Source: Bacillus aquiflavi (GTDB taxonomy: Bacteria; Bacillota; Bacilli; Bacillales; Cytobacillaceae). From it: 64,000 nucleotides of DNA. A program made the position numbers and the translations under genes. The notes below the pieces were generated by a model. It was not told where the DNA came from and searched no databases. It saw only the letters and a program-made list of their open reading frames with translations. Shown here piece after piece: positions 31,501-39,744 of this stretch. Positions within the stretch are counted from its first letter, which is position 1. Each line of letters starts with the position of its first letter. Location of the stretch: assembly GCF_019915265.1 (NCBI RefSeq), contig NZ_CP082780.1, positions 3,591,501-3,655,500 of the forward strand, written 5' to 3'.

Positions 31501-33228
31501 AAACGCCAACAAGAGAATCCCGTTTTTGCTATTATAGGAAATCCTCCGTACAGTGCTAAGCAAACTAGTGAAAATGATAATAGACAAAATCAGAAATATC
31601 CTAAGTTAGATAATTTAATTAGAAATAGCTATGCTAAATATTCTACTGCACAAAATAAGAATAATTTATATGATTCGTATATTAGAGCATTTAAATGGTC
31701 TTCAAAAAGAATTCAAAATAAAGGTGTAATTGCATTTGTAACAAACAATGGATTTTTAGATGGAATCACTGCTGATGGATTAAGAAAATGTTGGTATGAG
31801 GAGTTTAACTATATATATTGTTTGAATCTAAGAGGTGATCAAAGGACTCAAGGAGAGTTGTCTAGAAAAGAAGGGGGTAAAGTTTTTGGTTCGGGTAGTA
31901 GAACCGGGGTAGCTATTACATTTTTAGTGAAAGATGGAAGTGATAATCATGAAATATTCTATCATGATATAGGGGAGTATTTAAACAGAGAACAAAAATT
32001 AAAGATATTAAAAAAACAAAATAAAATCTCGAATATAAATTGGAAAAGAGTTGTACCCGACATCTTCAATAATTGGATAAATCAGAGAGATGGTGAATTT
32101 ATGAAGTATTTACCGATTACCGATGATGAAAATAGTGTTTTTATTGATCGAGGAATTGGATTTGGAAGTAGTAGAGACGAGTGGGTTACCAATTATTCGA
32201 AGGAAATTTTAAAGCAAAGTGTTAAAACTTTAATTAATAATTTCAATGACCAAGTAGATAATGTTAAGGACGTAGAAGATTTGCTAACTAATAGTACTAA
32301 AATCAATTGGTCAGATGATTTGAAAAAGAGATGGGAGAAAAAAGATAAGATTGAGTATGATGAAAGTTCCATAACTTATATACAGTATAGACCGTTTGTA
32401 AAAAGGTATTTATATAACAGTCGACCTCTTATTAAACGACCGAGTATATGGAATAAAGTCTTTAGTGAAAAACTAAAAGAAAATTTATTTTTAAATTTCA
32501 TGGGAGGAAATAAAGGATTTTCTGTATTAGTTACAGATACAATTACAGATTATCAAACTTTATTTAATAATAAATCTATCCCTTTGTACTTCGCAACTGA
32601 ACAGACAATATTTGAAGGTGACCAAGATAAAATAGAAAATATAAGAGATTCAATTCTGCAAGATTTTCAAACGAAATATGAAGATTCTAATATAACTAAA
32701 CTGTCAATTTTTCAATATATCTATGCATTATTAAATTGCAGGGAATATCAAGAAAAATATCAAGCGGATTTAATGAAAGAAAGTCCTAGAATAATGTTTG
32801 TTAAAGATTTTTGGAAACACGTTGAGATTGGACAGAAATTGATTGATTTACACATAAATTATGAACACGTAGAACCTTATGATGGAATTACTATTGAGTA
32901 TAAAGTGGACAATCCTTCCTTTGAAGTTACAAAAATGAGGTACGCTAAAAAAGGCGATATGAGTAAAATTATATTTAATTCTGATATAACTATTAAAGAT
33001 ATTCCTCAAAAAGCATATGAATACACATTAAATGGACGAACACCAATAGATTGGATAATTGATCAATATATAAAAGAAGTGAAGAAAAATAGTCAAATAG
33101 TTTTTGATCCGAATAAATATTCAAATAATGAAAAGTATATATTTGAATTGTTATTACGAGTCATTAATGTGTCAGTACAAACTGTGGAGTTAATAGATAG
33201 CTTACCACCACTGGATATTATTGAGTAA
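28534..33228 (+). CDS. Type ISP restriction-modification enzyme, single polypeptide
   Basis: 1564 residues that combine nuclease, translocase, methyltransferase and target-recognition functions, like LlaGI/LlaBIII. Visible in order: a Mrr-like PD-(D/E)xK nuclease (D71 in GVDLVAKE, then VQCKYY with K88); an SF2 translocase with APGTGKT near residue 200, DEAH near 336 and QAVGRVMRK near 586; a gamma-class N6-adenine methyltransferase with motif I DPFTGTGTF near 895 and motif IV NPPY at about 1003; and a C-terminal target-recognition region. Such enzymes methylate one strand of an asymmetric site and cleave after translocation between head-to-head sites. The start is ATG 28534 after AAGGAGGAG. 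All catalytic motifs are intact. Confidence 0.95.
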   Translation: MTQESSKSFISLVKEIDLEYRTQRDRGTLFEILSKTYLENEPMYKRLFDEVWMLNEVPEEYGIPKIDTGVDLVAKERETGDRVAVQCKYYSEDTAIQKSHIDSYLNEIGKSYYSKGIIITSTDKWSKHAESALNDRDKDIQRIALTQLKDSQIDWSEFGFKQPEKVKVKSKKTPRSHQKPAIEAVVKGLEKVDRGKLIMAPGTGKTYTSMAIAEELAAKKKGVFRVLYLVPSIQLLSQTLKSWTADTNYFMDSIAVCSDKKVTKKDSTNEYEDIAVADIGFPATTNAEKLLEYQNKIESSSQKGNFLTVFSTYQSIDVISEAQKNGFYEFDLVICDEAHRTTGATEAGKEASNFTKVHYDKYIKTRKRLYQTATPRIYGDAAKQKADEMSVVIADMDNVDLYGKEFYRIGFGDAIRQGILTDYKVMVLAVDEEMISRRFQQMLAQKDSELEFDDITKIVGCWNGLVRRKSESDETLGAPMKRAIAFTGTIKESKLIKDMFNHVVNEYLYQEDEVEAQYKIEIDHADGSMNVLEKNRKISWLKEDVPENTCRILSNALFLTEGVDVPDLDAIMFLKPRRSKIDIAQAVGRVMRKSEGKDYGYVILPIGVPAGMNANTVLDNNEKYRTVWEVLNALRSLDERFDATINKLELNKKKPDQIQVIGVGDAPEDGELKQPAIEQLSFMLNEEDLTDLEKAIYGKIVRKVGNVRYWEDWSKDVAEIAQRHMMRIRVMLEDKQSEAYKEFQKFIKSLRYNINDSITEEQAIEMLAQHLITKPVFEALFDSYSFVYNNPVSKSMDSILSILDEQGLMKEQEKLESFYESVRIRAEGIDNLKAKQEIIIQLYDKFFKVGFKETTERLGIVFTPVEVVDFIIHSVNDVLEKHFGKSLASEGVHVLDPFTGTGTFITRLLQSGLIPKEDLLRKYTQEIHANEIVLLSYYIAAINIEETFHSLYGGEYVPFEGIVLTDTFDSTEKESSFEDILFNENNERLKRQQENPVFAIIGNPPYSAKQTSENDNRQNQKYPKLDNLIRNSYAKYSTAQNKNNLYDSYIRAFKWSSKRIQNKGVIAFVTNNGFLDGITADGLRKCWYEEFNYIYCLNLRGDQRTQGELSRKEGGKVFGSGSRTGVAITFLVKDGSDNHEIFYHDIGEYLNREQKLKILKKQNKISNINWKRVVPDIFNNWINQRDGEFMKYLPITDDENSVFIDRGIGFGSSRDEWVTNYSKEILKQSVKTLINNFNDQVDNVKDVEDLLTNSTKINWSDDLKKRWEKKDKIEYDESSITYIQYRPFVKRYLYNSRPLIKRPSIWNKVFSEKLKENLFLNFMGGNKGFSVLVTDTITDYQTLFNNKSIPLYFATEQTIFEGDQDKIENIRDSILQDFQTKYEDSNITKLSIFQYIYALLNCREYQEKYQADLMKESPRIMFVKDFWKHVEIGQKLIDLHINYEHVEPYDGITIEYKVDNPSFEVTKMRYAKKGDMSKIIFNSDITIKDIPQKAYEYTLNGRTPIDWIIDQYIKEVKKNSQIVFDPNKYSNNEKYIFELLLRVINVSVQTVELIDSLPPLDIIE

Positions 33229-33230
33229 AC

Positions 33231-33268
33231 GTATCCCTGTTAGAAATTCTAGCAGGGATAAAGTTTTA
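33231..33268 (+). terminator. Terminator of the type ISP gene
   Basis: TATCCCTG (33232-33239) pairs with CAGGGATA (33253-33260), followed by a T-rich tail, 3 bp after the stop codon. Confidence 0.75.
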
Positions 33269-33300
33269 TTCATAATCAGATATACAAGGGGAGTATGAGT

Positions 33301-34812
33301 ATGAATATTAAGGAATTTGTGAATAAATATACTAATCATCCTGTATTATTTGTTGGAACGGGATTTAGTTTAAGGTATATAAAAGAAACTTTTACTTGGG
33401 ATGAACTATTGGCTCATGCAGCTTTTGAATTAAAAGGAAATGATAATTATTACTTAGATTTAAAGTATAAAAATCAAGTTGAGGGAAAATATAATTATCC
33501 TATGATTGCAACAGCCATCGAAAAACAATTTGATGAAACTTTAATGGTGGATTGTGAAAGTAAGTTTGAAGAATTAAATGCAGAATTTTATGATAATATG
33601 AGAGAACATAAAAATGTTAGTCGATTCAAATTATATATATCTAGATTGCTATCAAATTATGAATTAAAAGAACAACAACAAAAAGAGATTTTAGAGTTAA
33701 AAAAAATTCGTAAAAATATCGGATCTATAATTACTACAAATTATGATACATTTGTGGAAGATATATTTGAGTTTAATACATTAATTGGAAATGAAATATT
33801 ATTAAGTAATCCGTATGGGTCAGTTTATAAAATTCATGGTTGTGTAAATCAGCCTGAAAAAATAATAATTAATAATGATGACTATATTAAATTTAATGAG
33901 CGATATGAATTAATTAGAGCCCAACTTTTATCATTGTTTATACACAATCCTATAATTTTTTTAGGTTATAGTGTAAGTGACGATAACATAAAGCAAATTT
34001 TAAAAACAATATTTACTTATGTAAATCCAAATACTAATGAAGCAGAGAAGATTAGAAGTAACTTTTTACTTGTGGAATATGAAGAAGGCTCAAATAATAT
34101 TAAAATAACGGATCACGACATTGATATAGATGGCTTTCCTACAATTAGAATAAACAAATTGAAAACTGACAATTTTTTAGAGTTGTATGAGGAACTTTCC
34201 AGATTATATTTACCAGTGTCAGCGATGGATATTAGAAAGGTACAAAATGTAGTTAAAGATATATATACGGGACAAGGAGGTATAAAAGTCAGTATTACAG
34301 AAGATATAGAAACTTTGAAAAATGGGGAAAAAGTACTTGCTATTGGCTCTTTAAAAACCATTAAATATGAATATCATACAACTTCAGAAATAATGGAAAA
34401 ATACTTTAAAATAATTGATGAATCGAATCATCAGTTATTAGAGTTGATAGATAAACATAAGATACAAAGCAACCAATACTTTCCTATATATGGTTTTAGT
34501 AAGATTCAACCTAAATTAAAGAATATCGATAAATTAAAAACAATCCAAAACTCAAAGGTTGAAAATGTTTTTAAAGGAGTTACTGACATTGGAAATGAAC
34601 ATGGAACTATAGATGAAATTTTGAGTGATGGAAAAATCTCGAATAGCAAAGAGATCTTGGCTATAGCATTTGGAATAATGAAAGACAGAATAGAGTTGGA
34701 AGATGCTGAACATTTTTTAAGGAATTTTAGAGATAAGAAAACAACTAATTATCGAAAGTTATTATGTATTTATGATTATAAAAGATATTCTTCAGAAGAA
34801 AATGATTTATAG
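33301..34812 (+). CDS. SIR2-domain protein, putative defence NADase
   Basis: 503 residues from ATG 33301 (MNIKEFVNKYTNHP), 7 nt after GGGGAG; the ATG at 33295 is too close to the Shine-Dalgarno. The N-terminal SIR2-like domain shows VGTGFS (about 18-23), ITTNYDTFVE (near 145) and KIHGC (H near 179), the NAD-binding and catalytic landmarks. The C-terminal 200 residues (after about 300) form an unassigned domain that could sense infection. SIR2 proteins of this kind in Thoeris, DSR and similar systems deplete NAD+ to abort infection; here no partner other than the type ISP gene is adjacent. Confidence 0.85.
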   Translation: MNIKEFVNKYTNHPVLFVGTGFSLRYIKETFTWDELLAHAAFELKGNDNYYLDLKYKNQVEGKYNYPMIATAIEKQFDETLMVDCESKFEELNAEFYDNMREHKNVSRFKLYISRLLSNYELKEQQQKEILELKKIRKNIGSIITTNYDTFVEDIFEFNTLIGNEILLSNPYGSVYKIHGCVNQPEKIIINNDDYIKFNERYELIRAQLLSLFIHNPIIFLGYSVSDDNIKQILKTIFTYVNPNTNEAEKIRSNFLLVEYEEGSNNIKITDHDIDIDGFPTIRINKLKTDNFLELYEELSRLYLPVSAMDIRKVQNVVKDIYTGQGGIKVSITEDIETLKNGEKVLAIGSLKTIKYEYHTTSEIMEKYFKIIDESNHQLLELIDKHKIQSNQYFPIYGFSKIQPKLKNIDKLKTIQNSKVENVFKGVTDIGNEHGTIDEILSDGKISNSKEILAIAFGIMKDRIELEDAEHFLRNFRDKKTTNYRKLLCIYDYKRYSSEENDL

Positions 34813-34818
34813 CTTAGG

Positions 34819-34839
34819 TGGTTCAAATTGGTTCAAGTC
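34819..34839 (+). repeat. Right copy of the 21-bp direct repeat flanking element 2
   Basis: Matches 26803-26823 at 19 of 21 positions, again with two GGTTCAA units, 7 bp after the SIR2 gene. Confidence 0.6.
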
Positions 34840-34904
34840 AAATCATTTTTAATGAAATTTAATCAGGGATTATCCATTTTAGAACATAACAAACATTGAT
34901 ATAA

Positions 34905-34931
34905 AGGGATTTCTATGTTCTAGAAATCCCT
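34905..34931. repeat. Perfect 11-bp inverted repeat beside att site 3
   Basis: Arms 34905-34915 and 34921-34931 around a 5-nt loop, no T run. It occupies the same position relative to the att site as the 16-bp hairpin of element 1, with unrelated sequence. Confidence 0.6.
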
Positions 34932-34948
34932 AAAAGATGTCGAAATAT

Positions 34949-34988
34949 TTTTCAAAACGTTAATATCATTGGTATATCAACGTTTACA
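34949..34988 (+). repeat. att site 3: right end of element 2
   Basis: TTTTCAAAACGTTAA repeats the last 15 bases of rpsI with one mismatch, and ATCAACGTTTACA (34976-34988) repeats the sequence that follows att site 2. The sequence beyond it should be the original chromosomal flank of rpsI. Confidence 0.7.
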
Positions 34989-35022
34989 GCCTCTTTCCGA
35001 GAGAATCGGGAAGGGGTTTTTT
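34988..35022 (+). terminator. Terminator, probably the original one downstream of rpsI
   Basis: CCTCTTTCCGA pairs imperfectly with TCGGGAAGGGG, followed by six T. It lies directly right of att site 3, where the native rpsI terminator would be displaced by two insertions. Confidence 0.75.
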
Positions 35023-35353
35023 CATGTTGTGAATCCGATTGAATAACCCTTTGTATTAAAAATCAACGTAATTTATTACTTTCTTCTGAAACAATATTTT
35101 CAATTCACTAAAGCATTTTATATCTAGAGTTCATTTTTAGACGCAGTACATTATTGCTTGTTTAGATGTACTTACATAATTATATTGTGTGGTTTTTTAA
35201 TATTTGGTTTGTTAAATTCATGATAATGTAAGTGATATAATAAATTTAATATTTAGAAAATAACTGTATGATTAGAAATTGAAATATGTAATAACAACTA
35301 TGTGTAAATAAAAAACTAGTAACTATTGTCAGTGATATGGATAGGTGAGATAA
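35023..35353. other. Intergenic region upstream of the GIY-YIG/DUF2075 gene
   Basis: AT-rich, no gene. TATAAT at 35236-35241 with TTAAAT 18 bp upstream (35212-35217) is a possible promoter for the gene at 35354. Confidence 0.4.
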
Positions 35354-36985
35354 GTGGGGAATGTAGAGGTAGTGACATGGGTTTTTACAGAGAAAGAAAT
35401 AAAAAGAATTAACAATGCGGAATCATATGTAAATTATCCAGTAGTGTATATTTTGAATAATGCTAAAGAAGCTTATATTGGTGAGACTGTTTTCTTTAAG
35501 AGACGAATGCGAGCACATATAAAAGATAACGTCCGGAAAAAATTAGATAAGATGCATTTAATTAAGCATGAAAAATTCAATCAATCCGCAACGTTTCATT
35601 TAGAAACAAAGCTTATTAACTATTTTTTAGGTGATGAAAAATATACACTTCAAAATAAAAGTAAGACTGCAAGTGATCTTACGCACAATTATTATGATAA
35701 ACCATTTTATGATAAACTAGTGTTTAATGAGCTGTGGGAAAAATTATATAAGAATGGAATTGTAAACAATTCACAGCATGTTATTGAAAACAAAGATATA
35801 TTTAAAATATCGCCATTCAAAGAACTATCGTTGGAACAATTAGATTTGAAGGAAAAAGTAATCCAGTTTTGTGAGCAACGAGTTCAGTCGGCAAGCAATG
35901 TAGAGTATGGCAGTTTGTTTTTAATTGAAGGTGAAGCAGGTGTTGGAAAGAGTGTCGTATTAAGTTCGATTTTTAACACGATACAAGAATATAAGACGGA
36001 GGCTTCTTCTCCTTTATATAAAACAGAGAATTACTTAGTTGTGAACCATGAAGAGATGTATAAAACATATAAAGGGATAGCAGCTCAGCTAAAGCATTTG
36101 AGGATTAAAGATTTCGATAAGCCAACACCTTTAATTAATCGATTACAAAAACAGGGCAAAAAAGTAGACATTATTTTAGTAGACGAAGCTCATTTGTTGT
36201 TAACACGACAGGATAAATATAATAATTTTTATTTAGATAATCATTTGGAAGAGCTATTGAAGTTAGCGAAAGTGGTTGTCATTGTTTACGATCGAGACCA
36301 AGTCTTAAAGTTAAAAAGTTTATGGGAAGAGAAAACGTTGGAAAATCTAATTGGGAAGAGTTCCTATTATGAACGTTATGAGCTAACGAACCAGTTTCGA
36401 ATGCACGCAAATGATGAAATATTAGAGTGGATTAATAGTTTTAAGCAAAAGCGTGTACTGCCAATACCACAAGGGAGTACATATGAATTAAAAGTTTTTG
36501 AATCATTAAAGGATATGCACGAAGCAATAATCCGGAAAGATACTCGATACGGATTAAGCCGTGTAGTGTCAACGTTCGACTATGTTCACAAAAAGGATGG
36601 AGAGGTTTACTACGTTACGGAAGATCAAGGAGAATATCAAATTCCATGGAATATTACAGACAGGAATTCTACTTGGGCAGAGAAAGAAACAACCGTTAGC
36701 GAAGCAGGCTCCATTTATACAGTACAAGGGTTTGATTTGAATTATGTAGGGGTCATTCTAGGACCTTCTGTTACTTACGATAGGAAAAAGGAACAGTTAG
36801 TCATCAAAACAGAGTTATATAAAGATATAGGTGCATATACAGGTACTGATGGAATTGGTGATGTTGAGAGGGCTAAGGAAAGAATTATATTAAACTCAAT
36901 CAATATTCTAATGAAGCGTGGCATAAAAGGTTTATTTATCTATGCAAGTGATAATTCGTTAAGAAAAAAGCTGTTACAATCTTAA
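35354..36985 (+). CDS. GIY-YIG nuclease fused to a DUF2075 P-loop ATPase
   Basis: 543 residues starting at GTG 35354 after AGGTGAG. An N-terminal GIY-YIG endonuclease-like domain (about 28-100) shows VVYILNN, AYIGET and FKRRMRAH with the catalytic-type Tyr and Arg. A DUF2075 NTPase follows: Walker A GEAGVGKS near 193, Walker B IILVDEAHLLL near 275, and a helicase-like C-terminal half with QFRMHANDE and VQGFDLNYVGV. The exact activity is unknown; nuclease-NTPase fusions of this type occur in defence islands. It is followed after 20 bp by a MazG-like gene in what looks like a two-gene operon. Confidence 0.85.
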   Translation: MGNVEVVTWVFTEKEIKRINNAESYVNYPVVYILNNAKEAYIGETVFFKRRMRAHIKDNVRKKLDKMHLIKHEKFNQSATFHLETKLINYFLGDEKYTLQNKSKTASDLTHNYYDKPFYDKLVFNELWEKLYKNGIVNNSQHVIENKDIFKISPFKELSLEQLDLKEKVIQFCEQRVQSASNVEYGSLFLIEGEAGVGKSVVLSSIFNTIQEYKTEASSPLYKTENYLVVNHEEMYKTYKGIAAQLKHLRIKDFDKPTPLINRLQKQGKKVDIILVDEAHLLLTRQDKYNNFYLDNHLEELLKLAKVVVIVYDRDQVLKLKSLWEEKTLENLIGKSSYYERYELTNQFRMHANDEILEWINSFKQKRVLPIPQGSTYELKVFESLKDMHEAIIRKDTRYGLSRVVSTFDYVHKKDGEVYYVTEDQGEYQIPWNITDRNSTWAEKETTVSEAGSIYTVQGFDLNYVGVILGPSVTYDRKKEQLVIKTELYKDIGAYTGTDGIGDVERAKERIILNSINILMKRGIKGLFIYASDNSLRKKLLQS

Positions 36986-37005
36986 CAGAGAAGGTGAAGA
37001 TATGG

Positions 37006-37332
37006 GTGATCTGCGATATGGTTGTGAAATTTAGAGATGAAAGAGATTGGCGCCAATTTCATAATCCAAAAGACCTAGCACTTTCTTTGTCTTTAGAGGC
37101 TAGTGAATTGTTAGAACTTTTCCAATGGAAAACGAGTGAAGAAGCGCTAGAACATCATCTTGAAAGTATGAAAGATGAATTAGCAGATATATTGATCTAC
37201 GCCTTGTTATTTTCCGAGGAAACAGGTATTGATGTATATAAAGCTGTTAAGGAAAAACTTCAAAAAAATAATTATAATTATCCTGTAGAAAAAGCGTATG
37301 GGAACAAAACAAAATATACAGAATTTAAATAA
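37006..37332 (+). CDS. MazG-like nucleotide pyrophosphohydrolase
   Basis: 108 residues of the all-alpha NTP pyrophosphatase fold. The metal-binding ExxE...ExxD pattern is visible in LEASELLELFQW and DELADILIYAL. Related small enzymes hydrolyse dCTP or other (d)NTPs to monophosphates. The start is uncertain: GTG 37006 has the best spacing to AAGGTG, ATG 37018 is also in frame, and an ATG at 37002 with good spacing is in another frame, hinting at a single-base indel. Paired with the nuclease-NTPase upstream, it may act on nucleotides during infection; that role is inferred. Confidence 0.82.
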   Translation: MICDMVVKFRDERDWRQFHNPKDLALSLSLEASELLELFQWKTSEEALEHHLESMKDELADILIYALLFSEETGIDVYKAVKEKLQKNNYNYPVEKAYGNKTKYTEFK

Positions 37333-37530
37333 TTTTATTCTTGAATGATTGTTAGTAGATTCTAACGCTTTCAATGTATTTAACTTTAAGTACACAGTTA
37401 AGTTGTTCTGTATTAGGTAACGTCTCTAACCTATTTTAAATAGTTTTTCAACTAGCTTTAGTTATTTTATACATAGGTTGATTATTGGGGTATTTTTCCG
37501 TTTCTCGTTTCGAAAAGTTTATACAGTTGT

Positions 37531-37790
37531 CTGATATCATGTTATATGATAGACAGTTACATAAACGACTTAACTAACGATAAATGGGCAAAATTTTGTT
37601 AAACAAAAGCAGGTGAAAAACTACATTTGCAATTCGTGTTCATGGATAAAAATACTGTTTATTCAGAAAAAGTTGTCATTACAGCAGCAAAAGAACATGA
37701 CCAAAATCAGCTTAAAGTACTGGCAGATGCTAAAGAAGCCATGTATGTGTTTGATCGTGGCTATGTGTGGACTATGAACGATTTGATCGG
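37531..37790 (+). pseudogene. IS4-type transposase fragment
   Basis: The frame from 37549 reads MIDSYI (first catalytic D region), NDKWAKFC, a TAA stop at 37600, then TKAGEKLHLQFVFMDKN and DRGYV (second D region), after which similarity ends. It is the central part of a DDE transposase of the IS4 group, truncated at both ends and with an internal stop. No terminal inverted repeats could be assigned. Confidence 0.75.
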
Positions 37791-37845
37791 GTGTTACCTA
37801 ACCCTTTACCTATTTGTCTGAGCAATAAGCAATCCGTTTAACCAC

Positions 37846-37874
37846 TTTACAGTTTTCTATCATTACTTTATAAT
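37846..37874 (+). promoter_or_regulatory. Sigma-A promoter of the riboswitch-cobT unit
   Basis: TTTACA (37846-37851), 17-bp spacer, TATAAT (37869-37874), about 25 bp upstream of the riboswitch aptamer. Confidence 0.8.
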
Positions 37875-37900
37875 TTTATACATTAATAGAAAATAGAATA

Positions 37901-38054
37901 AAAGCAGTAGGTGCCCTTAGGGGAGAATAGGGAATGAAGTGAAAATCTTCAGCGGTCCCGCCACTGTAAAGGGGAGTTTTATTAGAAATGCCACTGGAAT
38001 CATTCTGGGAAGGTTAATAAAACAATGACCCTAAGCCAGGAGACCTGCCTATTC
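37901..38054 (+). ncRNA. Cobalamin riboswitch
   Basis: Contains the conserved landmarks of the class: GTGCC near the 5' end, the core AGCGGTCCCGCCACTG, a peripheral GCCACTGG element, and the 3' B12 box AAGCCAGGAGACCTGCC (38034-38049). It lies directly before a terminator hairpin and cobT, so adenosylcobalamin binding should reduce cobT transcription. Confidence 0.95.
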
Positions 38055-38076
38055 GCTTGATGTTATCAGATAATGG

Positions 38077-38128
38077 AAAAGTCTGTAGTTTATTTGCTCT
38101 TGAAATAAACTGCAGACTTTTATTTTTT
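38077..38128 (+). terminator. Riboswitch expression-platform terminator
   Basis: An 18-bp stem (38077-38095 with 38103-38120, one G-T pair) and TTTATTTTTT tail, 20 bp before cobT, following the aptamer. Typical transcription-attenuation layout. Confidence 0.9.
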
Positions 38129-38147
38129 ATAAAAAGGAGAGAGAGAA

Positions 38148-39197
38148 ATGCAATTATTGCAAAAAACGATTCATAAGATTGAAAAATTGGATGAAGAGAT
38201 GATGGCTAAGGCAAGGGAAAGAATGGACAGCTTGATAAAGCCTCCTAAAAGTCTAGGTAAGCTGGAGGATATTGCTATCCAGTTAGTTGGAATTACAAGG
38301 AATTTTAATCCCATCATTGACCAAAAAGCAGTCATTGTAATGGCGGCTGATCATGGTGTTTATGAAGAAGGGATTTCCAGTAACCCTCAAGCGGTAACAT
38401 TAGCACAAACTTTGTTGTTTCCAAAAGGATTAACTGGTGTGTGTGCTTTAAGTAGGGTTTCTGGAGCGGATGTAGTTGCAATAGATATTGGTGTAAAAGG
38501 GGAAATCCCAGATGATGCCGGAGTGATCAAAAGGAAAATAAAAAATGGTACTGAAAATATGGCAAAAGGTCCTGCCATGACGAGGGAAGAGGCTATCAAA
38601 TCGATAGAGGTTGGGATTGAAATAGTTAATCAAGAAACAAAAAAAGGTATCAACTTGCTTGGCACGGGTGAAATGGGTATTGGCAACACTACTGCAAGTA
38701 CAGCAATTTTGTCTGTTTTAGGGAATTGTGACCCTTTAGAAATTACCGGCAGGGGAGCTGGAGTTGGTAAAGGTGGAATTAAACATAAAGTAGAGGTAAT
38801 CAGGAAAGCCATTGAGATCAACAAGCCAAACCCGGCTGATGGGATAGATGTTCTTGCCAAGGTAGGAGGGCTAGAAATCGGCGGCATGGCAGGTGTGATG
38901 CTTGGAGCTGCGGCGAATCAAATTCCAGTGGTGGTTGACGGCTATATTTCAACAGTGGCTGCCATTATTGCAGCGTCTATTGAACCTAAAGCGAAGGAAT
39001 ATTTCATCGTCTCCCATGCCTCTGCAGAACCAGGTGGACGAATGGCAAGTGAACTACTGGGGATTGAACCGATGTTAAGAATGGATATGTGCCTTGGGGA
39101 AGGATCTGGAGCAGCTTTAGCATTCCCGATTGTTGAGGGTGCAGTCAGCGTGATAAAACATATGGCTACTTTTGCTGAGGTTGGGATGAAAATTTAG
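38148..39197 (+). CDS. cobT: Nicotinate-nucleotide--dimethylbenzimidazole phosphoribosyltransferase
   Basis: Activates the lower ligand of cobalamin: nicotinate mononucleotide + 5,6-dimethylbenzimidazole gives alpha-ribazole 5'-phosphate. It has 349 residues with the family features GKLEDIAIQL, VMAADHGVYEEG, GTGEMGIGNTT and the GRGAGVG loop, plus a C-terminal EGSGAALAFP. It stands alone rather than with cobU/cobS, preceded by a cobalamin riboswitch and surrounded by transposase fragments. That suggests it was moved here as a riboswitch-gene unit. The Shine-Dalgarno is AAAGGAGAG. Confidence 0.97.
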   Translation: MQLLQKTIHKIEKLDEEMMAKARERMDSLIKPPKSLGKLEDIAIQLVGITRNFNPIIDQKAVIVMAADHGVYEEGISSNPQAVTLAQTLLFPKGLTGVCALSRVSGADVVAIDIGVKGEIPDDAGVIKRKIKNGTENMAKGPAMTREEAIKSIEVGIEIVNQETKKGINLLGTGEMGIGNTTASTAILSVLGNCDPLEITGRGAGVGKGGIKHKVEVIRKAIEINKPNPADGIDVLAKVGGLEIGGMAGVMLGAAANQIPVVVDGYISTVAAIIAASIEPKAKEYFIVSHASAEPGGRMASELLGIEPMLRMDMCLGEGSGAALAFPIVEGAVSVIKHMATFAEVGMKI

Positions 39198-39353
39198 TTG
39201 AGGTTTCAGAGGGTTATAGCGAAAAAATGGGAAATTATTGTCAATTATTTATTTCAATGCATAATTTTGATTTCTTAAAATATTTAAAGAGGTTGTCTAA
39301 GCCTAATGAAAAAAAGATATTAATCACTTTTTAATAAAAAAAAGAATGAAAGC

Positions 39354-39577
39354 ATGAGCAGAAAAGGAAACTGTTATGACAATGCATGTATTGAATCGTT
39401 CAACAGTATCTTAAAGAAAGAGCTTATTTATTTAACCAAATATACAAAGTGAGAACAGGCAAAAAAATCTATGAATATATCAAAATATTCTTTAACTCAA
39501 AAAGAATTCCTTCAGCCAATGGGTATTTATTGCCCTCTGAATATGAACGGATGTACTATCGCGAGATTGCAAGTTAA
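39354..39577 (+). pseudogene. IS3-family (IS150-type) transposase fragment
   Basis: C-terminal end of an OrfB integrase-core transposase: [24 protein letters not shown], then an in-frame TGA at about 39450, followed by the normal ending with RIPSANGYL and a stop at 39577. The catalytic E of the DDE core lies in the ACIESF segment. The rest of the element is missing. Confidence 0.85.
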
Positions 39578-39744
39578 ACACTAGACATTAATTTCCTCAT
39601 CATTTAAGTACAGAAAAGATCTATCTCTGTATTTGAATGATGAGGTCACCAAGCGAAAGCGCGGTAGAGAGAAAAATAAAGGACTCTTGATCATCCTTAG
39701 AACAGTACTGGCTGCAACGATGAGAATGATGACGAATAGATCCT

